NCBI RefSeq assembly: GCF_016342265.1
Contig: NZ_JAEIOS010000011.1
Span: forward strand, 62,001 to 126,000
Reading direction: 5' to 3'
DNA from: Corynebacterium meridianum
GTDB taxonomy: Bacteria; Actinomycetota; Actinomycetes; Mycobacteriales; Mycobacteriaceae
DNA length: 64,000 nucleotides
This document shows, in pieces, positions 9,643 through 17,736 of this stretch. The notes beneath the pieces were generated by a model. It searched no databases, was not told where the DNA came from, and saw only the letters and a list, made by a program, of their open reading frames with translations. Positions within the stretch are counted from its first letter, which is position 1. Each line of letters begins with the position of its first letter. The position numbers and the translations under genes are program-made.

Positions 9643-10806
9643 TCAGGACCCGTGTCGGAGAGCGGCGACCACCGCCGCCAGCTCCCCGGCGGCGGCCGTG
9701 AGATCAGCTTCGGTGGTCGCCCGCCCCAGACCGAATCGGAGTGCCGTGCGGGCGAGGTCTTCCCCGATTCCCATCGCGAGCAGGACGGGGGAGGGGTCCT
9801 GGGACCCCGCGGCACACGCCGAGCCGGAGGAACAGATGATGCCCCGTCGCTCCAGCTCGATCAGCACGGTCTCGCCGTTCACGCCGTCGATCACGAAGGA
9901 CGCGTTGCCGGGTAGGCGGCGGGTCGGGTGACCTGTCAGCCGAGCACCGGGAACCGTCGCCAGCACCCGCCCGATGAACCCGTCCCGCAGGCGCGTCATC
10001 CGTTCGGCCGTCGATGCGCGTTCCGACTCCGCGGAGACCAGGGCCGTGGCCAGGGCGACGGCGCCGGCCACATCCTCCGAACCGGAACGGCGGCCCCGTT
10101 GCTGCCCACCGCCGTGGATCACGGGCTCCACGGGAATGGACGAGCGGAGCCACAACAATCCGATTCCCCTCGGCGCTCCGAGCTTGTGCCCCGACAGTGA
10201 CAGCGCGTCCACTCCGAGCGCCGACGGACGGATCTCCAGTTGCCCGGCGGCCTGCACCGCATCGGTGTGCAGGGCGACGCCGTACCTCCGGCACACCGCG
10301 GACAGCGCCCGGAGATCCTGCACCGTACCTATCTCGTTGTTGGCCGCCTGCACCGACACAAGGACCGTGTCCGGTCGGATGAGAGCCTCCACCTCGTCGG
10401 GATCAACGAGTCCCGACCCGTCGCAGGTCAGCTCCGTGGTCGGCACATCGTGGAACCTGCGGAGGTACGCGGCACTCTCACGCACCGCGCTGTGCTCGAG
10501 GGGACCGGTGAGAAGGTGTGCCCGTCCCGTTCGACGTCTGTGTCCGAGCGTGATCCCCTTGACCGCGAGATTGTCCGCCTCCGTGCCCCCGGAGGTGAAC
10601 ACCAGCTCGTCCGGTCGCACTCCCAGCGTGTCCGCGATCGCGCGCCTGGCAGCGGTGATCCCGGCCCGAGCGGCTTCGCCGACCCCGTGGTGGCTGGACG
10701 GATTGCCGAAATCCGTCGTGAGGAACGGCCACATCGCGCGCAGTACCTCGGGACGTGGTGGCGTGGTGGCGGCGTGATCGAGGTAGATCAGGTCCGGACC
10801 GCTCAC
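9643..10806 (-). CDS. nadS: Cysteine desulfurase of the NAD-biosynthesis operon
   Basis: The 387-residue PLP enzyme starts with IYLDHAATTPPRPEV. It has TSGGTEADN, the PLP-lysine motif SLSGHKLGAPRGIG, and the active-site Cys in CSSGSACAAGSQDPS. It removes sulfur from cysteine as a persulfide for Fe-S assembly. It overlaps nadC by 4 nt in an operon ndnR-nadA-nadC-nadS, the order known in C. glutamicum, where it is thought to supply the 4Fe-4S cluster of NadA. A generic IscS/SufS role cannot be excluded. Confidence 0.9.
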   Translation of the reverse strand: MSGPDLIYLDHAATTPPRPEVLRAMWPFLTTDFGNPSSHHGVGEAARAGITAARRAIADTLGVRPDELVFTSGGTEADNLAVKGITLGHRRRTGRAHLLTGPLEHSAVRESAAYLRRFHDVPTTELTCDGSGLVDPDEVEALIRPDTVLVSVQAANNEIGTVQDLRALSAVCRRYGVALHTDAVQAAGQLEIRPSALGVDALSLSGHKLGAPRGIGLLWLRSSIPVEPVIHGGGQQRGRRSGSEDVAGAVALATALVSAESERASTAERMTRLRDGFIGRVLATVPGARLTGHPTRRLPGNASFVIDGVNGETVLIELERRGIICSSGSACAAGSQDPSPVLLAMGIGEDLARTALRFGLGRATTEADLTAAAGELAAVVAALRHGS

Positions 10807-11675
10807 CGGGCGTCCGCGGAGGGCCGCACGGTCACGTCGAGTCCGAGGTCCAGGGACCGGACGCCGTGGGTGAGCGCACCGACGGAGATCACGTCCACCC
10901 CGGTTCCGGCGATGTCGGTGACCGTGTCCAGGCTGACCCGCCCCGAGGCCTCGACGATCGCCGCACCGCCGATGAGGGCCACGGACTCCCGCAGCTGCTC
11001 CAGGCTGAAGTTGTCCAGCATGATGGAGTCGACGCCTGCCGCGAGGACATCGGGGATCTGGTCGACACGGTCGACCTCCACCTCGATGTGGGTCGTGTGG
11101 GGGAGCCGGGAACGCGCTGACCGGAGAGCTTCGGTCACCGAGACCCCCTCGGCGAGCAGTACCGCCAGATGATTGTCCTTGACCATGACCGCATCGGACA
11201 ACGTGGCCCGGTGGTTGTGACCGCCACCGTCCCGGACGGCCTTCTTTTCCAGCATGCGCAACCCCGGAGTCGTTTTCCGGGTGTCGACGATGCGGACACC
11301 GGTGCCGGCCACGGCGGCCACGTACCGGGAGGTGAGGGTGGCGATCCCCGACATGCGTTGGACGAGGTTCAGGCCGATCCGTTCCGCGCGCAGCACCGAT
11401 CTGGCGGAGCCGGACACCTCCGCGAGAACGTCACCGGACGAGAAGGTGGCGCCATCCGCCAACCGGATATCGACCTGTGTACCGGGATCGACGCGCAGGA
11501 AGGCAGCGGTGAACACGGATCCTCCGGAAAAGACGCCGTCCTCACGGGCGGTGAGGGTCGCGGTGGCGTGGGCGTCGGCCGGGATCAGTGTCTCGGAGGT
11601 CAGGTCGCCCCACGGGGCATCCTCTGCGAGGGCGTCGTCGATGATTCCGTTGATCTGTGCTGCCGTCGGGTACAC
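10803..11675 (-). CDS. nadC: Nicotinate-nucleotide pyrophosphorylase (quinolinate phosphoribosyltransferase)
   Basis: The 290-residue protein shows the QPRTase pattern: DALAEDAPWGDLTSETL at the start, AERIGLNLVQRMSGIATLT, VDTRKTTPGLRMLEKKAVRDGG, KDNHL, EVEVD and GVDVISVGALTHG at the end. It converts quinolinate and PRPP to nicotinate mononucleotide with release of CO2. It starts 2 nt after nadA and overlaps nadS by 4 nt, so the three genes are almost certainly co-translated. Confidence 0.95.
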   Translation of the reverse strand: MYPTAAQINGIIDDALAEDAPWGDLTSETLIPADAHATATLTAREDGVFSGGSVFTAAFLRVDPGTQVDIRLADGATFSSGDVLAEVSGSARSVLRAERIGLNLVQRMSGIATLTSRYVAAVAGTGVRIVDTRKTTPGLRMLEKKAVRDGGGHNHRATLSDAVMVKDNHLAVLLAEGVSVTEALRSARSRLPHTTHIEVEVDRVDQIPDVLAAGVDSIMLDNFSLEQLRESVALIGGAAIVEASGRVSLDTVTDIAGTGVDVISVGALTHGVRSLDLGLDVTVRPSADAR

Positions 11676-11677
11676 GG

Positions 11678-13015
11678 TCAGTTCCCCTTTCCGCTGGTCG
11701 ATCCGGCAATCGGGCGGGGTGCGACGGACAGCATGCGTTCCAGGGCGACACCCGCCTTTTCGGCGGTGTCCGGGTCGACGGTGATGCGGTTGACGGTGTC
11801 ACCCTCTACGAGGGACTCCAGCACCCACGCGAGATACCCCGGGTGGATCCGGTACATGGTGGAACACGGGCAGATCACCGGATCCAGACAGAAGATGGTG
11901 TGCTCGGGGTGCTCGGCGGCCAGCCGCTGGACGAGATTGATCTCGGTGCCGATCGCGAACACGGACCCCGGGGGAGCGGCGCTGATCGCCTTGACGATGA
12001 AGTCGGTGGAGCCGGCGGAATCCGCGGCGTCGACGACCTCCATCGGGCACTCCGGGTGCACGATGACGTGGGCGCCCGGATATTCGGCGCGGGCCCGGTC
12101 GATCTGGTCGACGGTGAATCGCCGGTGCACGGAGCAGAAACCGTGCCAGAGCAGGATCCTGGCTTCGAGGAGCTGCTCCCTTGTGTTTCCACCGAGCGGC
12201 AGGTGAGGGTTCCACAGGGGCATCTGCGTCAGTGGGATTCCCCGTGCGCGGCCGGTGTTGCGGCCGAGATGCTGGTCGGGGAAGAACAGGACGCGCTGAC
12301 CGCGCTCGAAAGCCCACTCCAACACCGCGTCGGCATTGGAGGACGTGCACACGATGCCGCCGTGTTCACCGACGAACGCCTTCAACGCCGCCGAGGAGTT
12401 CATGTAGGTGACGGGGATGACCGGGGCGCAACCGTCACGGTGGGTGGCCGAGCCGAAGATCTCCTCCAACTGCTCCCAGCAGTCGGTGACCGCATCAAGT
12501 TCGGCCATGTCCGCCATCGAACAGCCGGCGGCGAGGTTCGGGAGGATGACCTTCTGGTGGGGCGCCGAGACGATGTCCGCGGTCTCCGCCATGAAGTGGA
12601 CGCCGCAGAACACGATGGCTTCGGCGGCGGGTCGGGTCCGCGCCGCGTTCGCGAGCTGAAAGGAGTCGCCGACGAAATCGGCGTGCTGGACGATCTCGTC
12701 CCGTTGGTAGAAGTGCCCGAGGACGACGACCCTCTCGCCGAGTGCGGCCTTCGCCGCGAGGATCCGTCCGTGGAGTTCCTCGTCGGTGGCCTTCCGGTAT
12801 TCGGGCGGCAGGCTGCCCTGTCGGGGAGCGTCGTCGGGGATCGGATCCGACATTGATGCGCCGGGTCCGTATCCGGGGATGGCGTCGAACGTCCAGGGGT
12901 CCTCGGTGAGCGAGCTGCTGCAGGACGATCCGGCGCGGGCGCCGGCTGTGATCAGCTGTAGCGCCCGATCCACGGAGGCGTGTTCGCGTGGGTCGGTCGG
13001 TTCTCGGGTGGGCAT
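11678..13015 (-). CDS. nadA: Quinolinate synthase A
   Basis: The 445-residue protein contains GHFYQRDEIVQHADFVGDS, the cluster-cysteine segments AGCSMADM, FCSVH and CPCSTMYR, and MNSSAALKAF. These are NadA features; the enzyme condenses iminoaspartate with DHAP to quinolinate using a 4Fe-4S cluster. The first roughly 55 residues are not conserved, and an internal ATG at 12853 is possible. The ATG at 13015 has GGAGGA about 11 nt upstream. No nadB is seen here. It lies 49 nt downstream of the NUDIX regulator. Confidence 0.95.
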   Translation of the reverse strand: MPTREPTDPREHASVDRALQLITAGARAGSSCSSSLTEDPWTFDAIPGYGPGASMSDPIPDDAPRQGSLPPEYRKATDEELHGRILAAKAALGERVVVLGHFYQRDEIVQHADFVGDSFQLANAARTRPAAEAIVFCGVHFMAETADIVSAPHQKVILPNLAAGCSMADMAELDAVTDCWEQLEEIFGSATHRDGCAPVIPVTYMNSSAALKAFVGEHGGIVCTSSNADAVLEWAFERGQRVLFFPDQHLGRNTGRARGIPLTQMPLWNPHLPLGGNTREQLLEARILLWHGFCSVHRRFTVDQIDRARAEYPGAHVIVHPECPMEVVDAADSAGSTDFIVKAISAAPPGSVFAIGTEINLVQRLAAEHPEHTIFCLDPVICPCSTMYRIHPGYLAWVLESLVEGDTVNRITVDPDTAEKAGVALERMLSVAPRPIAGSTSGKGN

Positions 13016-13064
13016 GATGTACTGGTCCTCCGGTTATGCGGTTCAGGGGTGGTCGAAAACCGTG

Positions 13065-13724
13065 CTAAGGGCGGGCTGGACCCGGAGCACGGTAGCTGTA
13101 GAGCTTGGGCGGTCGGTGGGGCGTTCCAGTGAGCACCCGGCCGGTGTCGACGAGGTCGGGGGAGGAGATCATCGAGCGTCGGAAGTTCGCGGGGTCCAGG
13201 GGATGGCCGAGAACGGCTTCGTGGACGTGCCGCAGTTCGGCGAGAGTGAACGTGTCTCCGAGGAAGGACCTGGCGATGGCCGAGTACTCGACCTTGGTGC
13301 GCAGACGGTCGAGTGCGTAGTCGACGATCTCCAGATGGTCGAACGCGAGATCGGGGAGATCCTCAGCCGGAAACCAGCGGACGTTCTCCCGTTCTCCCGC
13401 GTGCTGTGCCTCGTCGGTCCGGAGCAGTGCCCAGTAGACGACGGAGACGACCCTGCCGGTGGGGGAGCGGTCGACGTTGCCGAAGGTGTAGAGCTGTTCG
13501 AGATAGCTGGGTCGTAGGCCGGTGGTCTCCGCGAGCGTGCGGGACGCGGCTTCCTCCAGTCCTTCGTCGGCAGGGAGCCAACCTCCCGGTAGTGCCCACT
13601 GATCGAGGTGCGGGTCGCGGGTCCGTCTGACGAAAGGGGTCCACAGGGATGGCGTGGCCTCGGGCTCCGGGCGGAGGGCGAAGATCACGGTGGATACAGC
13701 CAGACGGGTTTCGGGCGGGGACAC
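13065..13724 (-). CDS. ndnR: NUDIX-domain transcriptional regulator of NAD synthesis (NdnR/NrtR type)
   Basis: The N-terminal half is NUDIX-like (VRRTRDPHLDQWALPGGWLPA, then EGLEEAASRTLAETTGL) with a degenerate Nudix box. The C-terminal half (KVEYSAIARSFLGDTFTLAELRHVHEAVLG, then NFRRSM) is the winged helix of NrtR/NdnR regulators. The frame is open to 13808, but GTG at 13724 has a perfect AAAGGAGGAA 5-6 nt upstream, giving 219 residues. C. glutamicum NdnR represses its own gene and nadA-nadC-nadS. Here it leads that operon, so the same circuit is likely, with the operator probably in the AT-rich stretch 13740-13800. Confidence 0.85.
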   Translation of the reverse strand: MSPPETRLAVSTVIFALRPEPEATPSLWTPFVRRTRDPHLDQWALPGGWLPADEGLEEAASRTLAETTGLRPSYLEQLYTFGNVDRSPTGRVVSVVYWALLRTDEAQHAGERENVRWFPAEDLPDLAFDHLEIVDYALDRLRTKVEYSAIARSFLGDTFTLAELRHVHEAVLGHPLDPANFRRSMISSPDLVDTGRVLTGTPHRPPKLYSYRAPGPARP

Positions 13725-13989
13725 CGTTCCTCCTTTCATCAACCTTATGGTCTTGGTGACCTTTAGTGGTTGTCGACTTAGCTTACAGTCAAATAGACCA
13801 AAAGGCACCGACGATTGGAGGCCGGAACAAACAGAGCACCATTGTCGGGTTGGTCTCTCGGGTCGGGGACCGGAACCATCTGCCCGGCGAGGCCATCGGC
13901 GCCCCGGACCAGCATGTGCGGGTCTGTGACACCGGCGACGATCCAGTAACAGCGGTGTTATTCTCGGTCAATAGACCCCATAAATGAAT

Positions 13990-14021
13990 GAAGCCCGCCA
14001 GGCTGCCACCTGACGGACTTC
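13990..14021. terminator. Hairpin at the edge of the terminus island; gene-free stretch 13725-14212
   Basis: GAAGCCCGCCAGG and CCTGACGGACTTC form a 13-bp stem (two G-U pairs) around a 6-nt loop. On the minus strand it is followed by a T-rich stretch, so it may terminate transcription leaving the island. The rest of 13725-14212 holds the AT-rich ndnR promoter region (about 13740-13800), a conspicuous tandem repeat at 14138-14165, and no gene I can support. Confidence 0.5.
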
Positions 14022-14137
14022 GCTTATCACCCAGCTGCAACCCTGGGAAAGCACGGCCATGAGTTTACCGTCATCTGACAGGACACGCGCACCAGCACGC
14101 GCGTGTGCTGCCCAACCGATTCCCCCGACACAGGTCG

Positions 14138-14165
14138 CATCAATACGTACCCATCAATACGTACC
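14138..14165. repeat. Perfect 14-bp tandem direct repeat
   Basis: The unit CATCAATACGTACC occurs twice head-to-tail with no spacer, just downstream of the small two-TM gene. The unit contains the palindrome ACGT and GTAC. It may be a binding site, a duplication footprint, or chance slippage. Confidence 0.6.
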
Positions 14166-14212
14166 TCTGCGACATTGCTATCATGCGATTGTCAGGAATG
14201 GAAGGGAGGGGG

Positions 14213-14416
14213 CTATTTTTTGGCTTCTTCCGTCCGCGCTCTGTTGCGTTTGTTAATAGGGAATCTAAGCAAGAAGTATGCCGATTGAACAAGGCCGAAG
14301 CTTAGACTCACAACAATCCGGGAGTCCCCATGCCCTATGTTGAAAAAATCAAACAAGAGGTAAAGTACTAAGGCTGGTATTACAGGTATTGCTGTGAATA
14401 TTAGGAACCTTTTCAT
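14213..14416 (-). CDS. Small two-TM membrane protein, possible immunity protein
   Basis: The protein is 67 residues, MKRFLIFTAIPVIPALVLYL onwards. It has two hydrophobic segments (about residues 4-24 and 34-55) and a basic, charged C-terminal tail. Codon use and base composition are much more AT-rich than the surrounding genome. It starts 12 nt after the stop of the Cys-rich secreted protein, so the two are likely co-transcribed. Small membrane proteins beside bacteriocin genes often act as immunity factors; that role is inference from context only, and I do not recognise the family. Confidence 0.55.
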   Translation of the reverse strand: MKRFLIFTAIPVIPALVLYLLFDFFNIGHGDSRIVVSLSFGLVQSAYFLLRFPINKRNRARTEEAKK

Positions 14417-14428
14417 TGTGCTCTGACC

Positions 14429-15091
14429 CTAACAGTATCTATTCCAGTCAACATGAGTACCGCCTGCAGCAACTCCGATAGTACATGCCGTCATGGTAAT
14501 TGGTCCGCCAAGACCGCAATAGAATCCAGTGACTACCGCTGCGGTGCATGCCCCTACATAGCTCTTCCAGCAGGGGTCTTTTTGAAGTGACGGAAAGATA
14601 TCGTACTTATCGGCCTCGTCCTGCGGCACAACTTCCGGTGAACCTGTAGATGGATGGAGTAGGAGCGCTTTTCCCTCTAGATTCGTCGCTATTTCTTGTA
14701 CGACGACCCTAGGAGTGCTAGCTGCGAGACGCTGCCTGTCCTCCATTGGAAAATCAGAGTACTTATCAAAATATTCGACTAACGCTGAAGAATTTTCAAT
14801 GATAGAAATGTTTTCCTGATATTGAACGAGATCTTTCGCAATCTCTTCTTGTAGATCGAAAGTTTCGTACTCTTCCTGCGCAGAGTCTAAAATTTTCTGT
14901 TTCTCACTTTTGGTTTCTGAACTGTTCTGCGAGCATGTCTCGTTCTGGTCGACGGGCTGGGCGACAGAGCTTTTCGGGGAGGCGGGAAGCAATGCAGCGC
15001 TAGACGATTGGGCTGCGGCAGTAGTTGGGAGGAATGTGATCAGGCAGGCTGCGCCTGCAGCGATCACTGACTTACCTTTTAGAATGCGCAC
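14429..15091 (-). CDS. Secreted protein with Cys-rich, glycine-rich C-terminal domain (bacteriocin-like)
   Basis: The protein is 220 residues with a GTG start preceded by AAGGAG at 4 nt. Residues 1-27 are a signal peptide ending TTAAA. Residues 28-170 are hydrophilic and acidic. The last 49 residues hold five Cys (about 174, 182, 192, 203, 220) in a hydrophobic Gly/Ala-rich stretch (GFYCGLGGPITMTACTIG) ending in Cys. This is the layout of bacteriocin precursors whose C terminus is released as a disulfide-stabilised peptide, such as halocin C8. No enzyme motif is visible. The composition is AT-rich, suggesting recent acquisition. The function is inferred from architecture only. Confidence 0.65.
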   Translation of the reverse strand: MRILKGKSVIAAGAACLITFLPTTAAAQSSSAALLPASPKSSVAQPVDQNETCSQNSSETKSEKQKILDSAQEEYETFDLQEEIAKDLVQYQENISIIENSSALVEYFDKYSDFPMEDRQRLAASTPRVVVQEIATNLEGKALLLHPSTGSPEVVPQDEADKYDIFPSLQKDPCWKSYVGACTAAVVTGFYCGLGGPITMTACTIGVAAGGTHVDWNRYC

Positions 15092-15092
15092 T

Positions 15093-15329
15093 TTACTCCT
15101 TGTAGTAGGTAAGAGAGTCTAATCGCGTAGCTTTTGATCCCTGTTGGCCTGTGACCAGGTCCACTTTCTGCAAGACAGTGCTATTCCCTGCAACTTGTCT
15201 TAATGCTCTGAATATGAAGTGTACTCCGCACTGTGGTGGCCAGTAGATCACACCACCTTCGCAGATGTTGTAGCACCCGATATCGTCTGGAGTGGGGCCG
15301 TTGGGAAGTGGAGTGGTGTCCTGTATGGA
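15093..15329 (-). pseudogene. C-terminal relic resembling an LGFP-repeat protein
   Basis: An open frame of 78 codons ends in a TAA that overlaps the SD of the Cys-rich gene (AAGGAG-TAA-A-GTG). It lacks a plausible start; a stop lies directly upstream at 15330-15332. The translation includes CYNICEGGVIYWPPQCGVHF, which resembles LGFP repeats (GG-IYW-P--G-H) found in corynebacterial and mycobacterial cell-wall proteins. I read it as the 3' remnant of a larger gene that once preceded, and was perhaps coupled to, the secreted-protein gene. Alternatively it is a short ORF with a non-standard start. Confidence 0.4.
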
Positions 15330-15533
15330 TTATCTATCTAGTGGCTAGGATGGTGCTGAGGGCAGGGTTGCTGGCTTGGTGAGGTGACGGGCATGGAGAG
15401 CATTTCGGGTATAGTGAAATTTCTCTGTCATGGTGCTTGAGTTTACTGTATCGCAGTCGTGCTGTCGCGTCTTAGAAATAACTACAAGTGGGTACTTTGT
15501 ATACCTAGTGCCGTCTGGAAGGTGGAAATTATT

Positions 15534-15725
15534 GTGAAGCGCGGCGGGCTACTCCCGTTGTTAACTCTTGGTCTTGTTGTTTCGACAGTTGTGGCGCCCG
15601 CGTGGAATGCGAACGCGCGTGAAGGTGATGAACCAGCACACCTCCGTGATGCGGGCATGCCGCGAAAGCGGCCCTCATCACCGCCGCATCCTCCGCGAAG
15701 CGATCATCGCCCGCCGCGACCATGA
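15534..15725 (+). pseudogene. Truncated secreted-protein gene (signal peptide joined to unrelated sequence)
   Basis: GTG at 15534 has GGAAGGTGG about 8 nt upstream. Residues 1-28 form a good signal peptide (basic MKRGG, then LLPLLTLGLVVSTVVAPA, ending WNANA). After about residue 34 the composition changes sharply to GC-rich, Pro/Arg-rich sequence with no fold character, up to a stop at 15725. This looks like a secreted-protein gene cut by an insertion or deletion near 15634. The inserted GC-rich block (about 15634-15830) is not recognised. Confidence 0.4.
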
Positions 15726-17060
15726 CATGCAGCCTGAGTCTCTGACGCACTTCGCGTCCCATCGCTGCTGAGCTTCCGTGTTCGAATTGCCTGATCACCG
15801 GCAGAGACGGCAATCCACCTGGCGTTGGGTAACCGACGGAGCAGGGGCGGGCGTGGGGAAGTGGGGTATTTCCGTCATATTTCCCGAGCCTTGACGCTAC
15901 CCGTTGATTTGCCCTATCTGGTGAGCGAGGGGCGGGTGCAATGCGTGAACTCCCGGCCAGGTAAAAAGGTCCTCAAAGGAATCGTCGGGTAGCGGTAAAT
16001 CAGGCTAAGCGGTGCTGCCTTTTCTACGGAAAATACCTGTGTAAAATTTCGCTTCTCTGTTCAATTCTGTCTGATGTGTCGATCAATCCTTATCTGACAG
16101 TGCTGATATCTGCAACGTTGAGCGTGAAAAAAAGTTACTCCGGGCCTGGCCAGTAAGGGAGAAGGTCGATAAAACCGATCCCTGAAGAAATGTGTGACCG
16201 GACGGGCAACCCGCTGCTTGGGTTCACAGCCACCAACCGCTGTGAAAACGGGAACGAACTCTTCGTTTCATCTGCGAGCGGCCGATCCTCATTTCCCGGA
16301 AGGTTCCGTGCTCGTGCTTGACCGCCCACCAAGAAGTGCCGAAAGCTCTAGTGTGGTCAATGTCAGGCCGGAAATGGTCGAGGAGTCAACTCCGGACCTC
16401 CAGGGGATGCTGATTGTACAAAAATATCGGTCGCTGAATAGTGCTGGAAGGTATCTAGGTTTGAATGAACAGCCGGTGAGGTAGGCGGGCGTATTTGCAA
16501 AACGCGACCGTGTCCGCTGGGTGATTCCGGGGTGATCGATGAAATAACTGGTGCGTGCCTTGTTTCGATCGTGGATCCGGCCTCCGCTCGCTGTCGTTCT
16601 CCGGGAAAGGCCCGGTTGATTCTGTTATTGGGACAATTGGATGAGGTGGCGCAATTGGATGTGTTGGCCGAATTGTCCGCCACTGCATTTGAGTTGCGAA
16701 TGTAGCGGTGGATTAAGCACTCCGATGCTCAGGCCGGGGCGTGCAGCGACGTGGAACCTCCGGATGCGCCAAAGGGCGGAGGACGGTGTCCGGGTCGAGT
16801 GCCTCGCCCCGGAGGTGATGGATCTCGGTGGAGGGGTCGGTGCGCGTGTGTTGACGGGGCCGCTCGATGGGCGGCACGCTCGATCCGTCCTCGAACGGGT
16901 GCCTGGCGGGTGGCTGTCGAGATCGCCGCGGGATGGGGCGCGGTCGGGAGTCTGGGCGCTCACGGACTCTCCGGTCAGAGGTCGATTCAGGGTTATCTGG
17001 CGGAGAGGGGGGGGCGGGCCTGGTGGCGAGCGGAGAGGATGGAGGCGACGTCCCGGTACT
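15726..17060. other. Gene-poor stretch next to dif
   Basis: I find no intact gene. Composition changes from AT-rich (to about 16.15 kb) to normal GC (from about 16.5 kb). A short open frame near 16520-16705 reads RLILLLGQLDEVAQLDVLAE and ends in a stop at about 16705; it could be the tail of a decayed gene. Other open frames here have no recognisable motif, SD or family resemblance. Such gene deserts are common around dif. Confidence 0.5.
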
Positions 17061-17088
17061 AAATGACATAATGTACATTATCGGCCAA
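17061..17088 (-). other. dif: dif site (XerC/XerD chromosome dimer resolution site)
   Basis: Read on the minus strand, the arm TTGGCCGATAA, the centre TGTACA and the arm TTATGTCATTT match the published actinobacterial dif consensus, as I recall it, at 26 of 28 positions; both differences are near the XerD-side end. The core ATAATGTACATTAT (17068-17081) is a perfect 14-bp palindrome. dif is where XerC and XerD, activated by FtsK, resolve chromosome dimers. It marks the replication terminus, which fits the surrounding relics, AT-rich island and lack of genes. Confidence 0.88.
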
Positions 17089-17411
17089 TGGCTGTGCGGG
17101 ATGATCTTCCGGGCCATCTGCTGACGTTGAGGGTCATCATCCTCGGTTCGCACTCTGGGCATTCCGGGAATCTCCGCCCGTTCGACGCCGTAATCCCTCC
17201 GCGGCCATCCGTGTGCGGTCGACTCCCGGCCCGGTGCCCGTCAAACGGGTCCAGGCCGCCCACGGTCCCGCGGCGACCGTCGGGATGTTGTGGCTTCTTC
17301 GGGGTGTCATCCACCTCCGTGCGGATCGCCGTGAGGACCTGCGATCGCCCGGATTTGTCGCGATGATTGTCGGGCGCCCCGGTACCCCACCGATTCGAGG
17401 GTGAGAAGTCA

Positions 17412-17441
17412 CCCCTTTTTGTCACTTGTGACAAAAAGGGG
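17412..17441. repeat. Perfect 14-bp-arm palindrome 320 bp from dif
   Basis: CCCCTTTTTGTCAC and GTGACAAAAAGGGG flank a TT centre, giving a 30-bp perfect dyad. A second palindrome, ATATCGATAT, follows at 17446-17455. The stem is not followed by a T-run in the plus direction. On the minus strand it lies about 45 bp past the end of the small membrane-protein gene, so it may be its terminator. A protein-binding role is the alternative. The interval 17089-17487 has no gene I can support. Confidence 0.6.
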
Positions 17442-17487
17442 GTCTATATCGATATCGGGGCCAGGGTCAATCTTGTGCTGTACCCGC

Positions 17488-17724
17488 TCAGCCACGGTTT
17501 TTCTTCGTGGCGCTGCCTTTCGTGTTCTTCTTCTCCGACTCTGCTGCGTCGGACCGGACGCGGTCCCGGGTGGCCTGCGCGGTCCGCAACTGGAACCCGG
17601 TCAGCACGAGTAGGACGACCCCGATTCCCGCGAGCAGCCACATCTGCGCGTAGGCGGTGTACCCCAGAAAACCGATCAGGATGAAGATGCGGAACCAGAG
17701 CATCGGGATCATGCGGTGTGCCAT
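17488..17724 (-). CDS. Small two-TM membrane protein
   Basis: The protein is 78 residues. It has two adjacent hydrophobic segments (about residues 7-25 and 28-46: LWFRIFILIGFLGYTAYAQM, then WLLAGIGVVLLVLTGF) followed by a highly charged Lys/Glu/Arg tail (SEKKNTKGSATKKN). It starts 12 nt after the YceI-family gene and is probably its operon partner. I do not know a function. Confidence 0.6.
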   Translation of the reverse strand: MAHRMIPMLWFRIFILIGFLGYTAYAQMWLLAGIGVVLLVLTGFQLRTAQATRDRVRSDAAESEKKNTKGSATKKNRG

Positions 17725-17736
17725 GTGGCTTTCCCC

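Noticed and set aside
13789-14040. tRNA-like or coding signal on the minus strand
   Set aside because: The translated GSSPVS string recalls tRNA T-arms, but no acceptor stem or GTTCRA-type T-loop can be folded, and the peptide has no family.
16641-17066. Possible 141-codon gene left of dif
   Set aside because: Arg/Gly/Trp-rich shadow composition, no SD, no recognisable domain; overlapping frames are equally open.
17088-17366. ORF starting right after dif
   Set aside because: No SD, no motif, and Pro/Arg-rich shadow composition; the palindrome before it is explained by dif rather than an operator.
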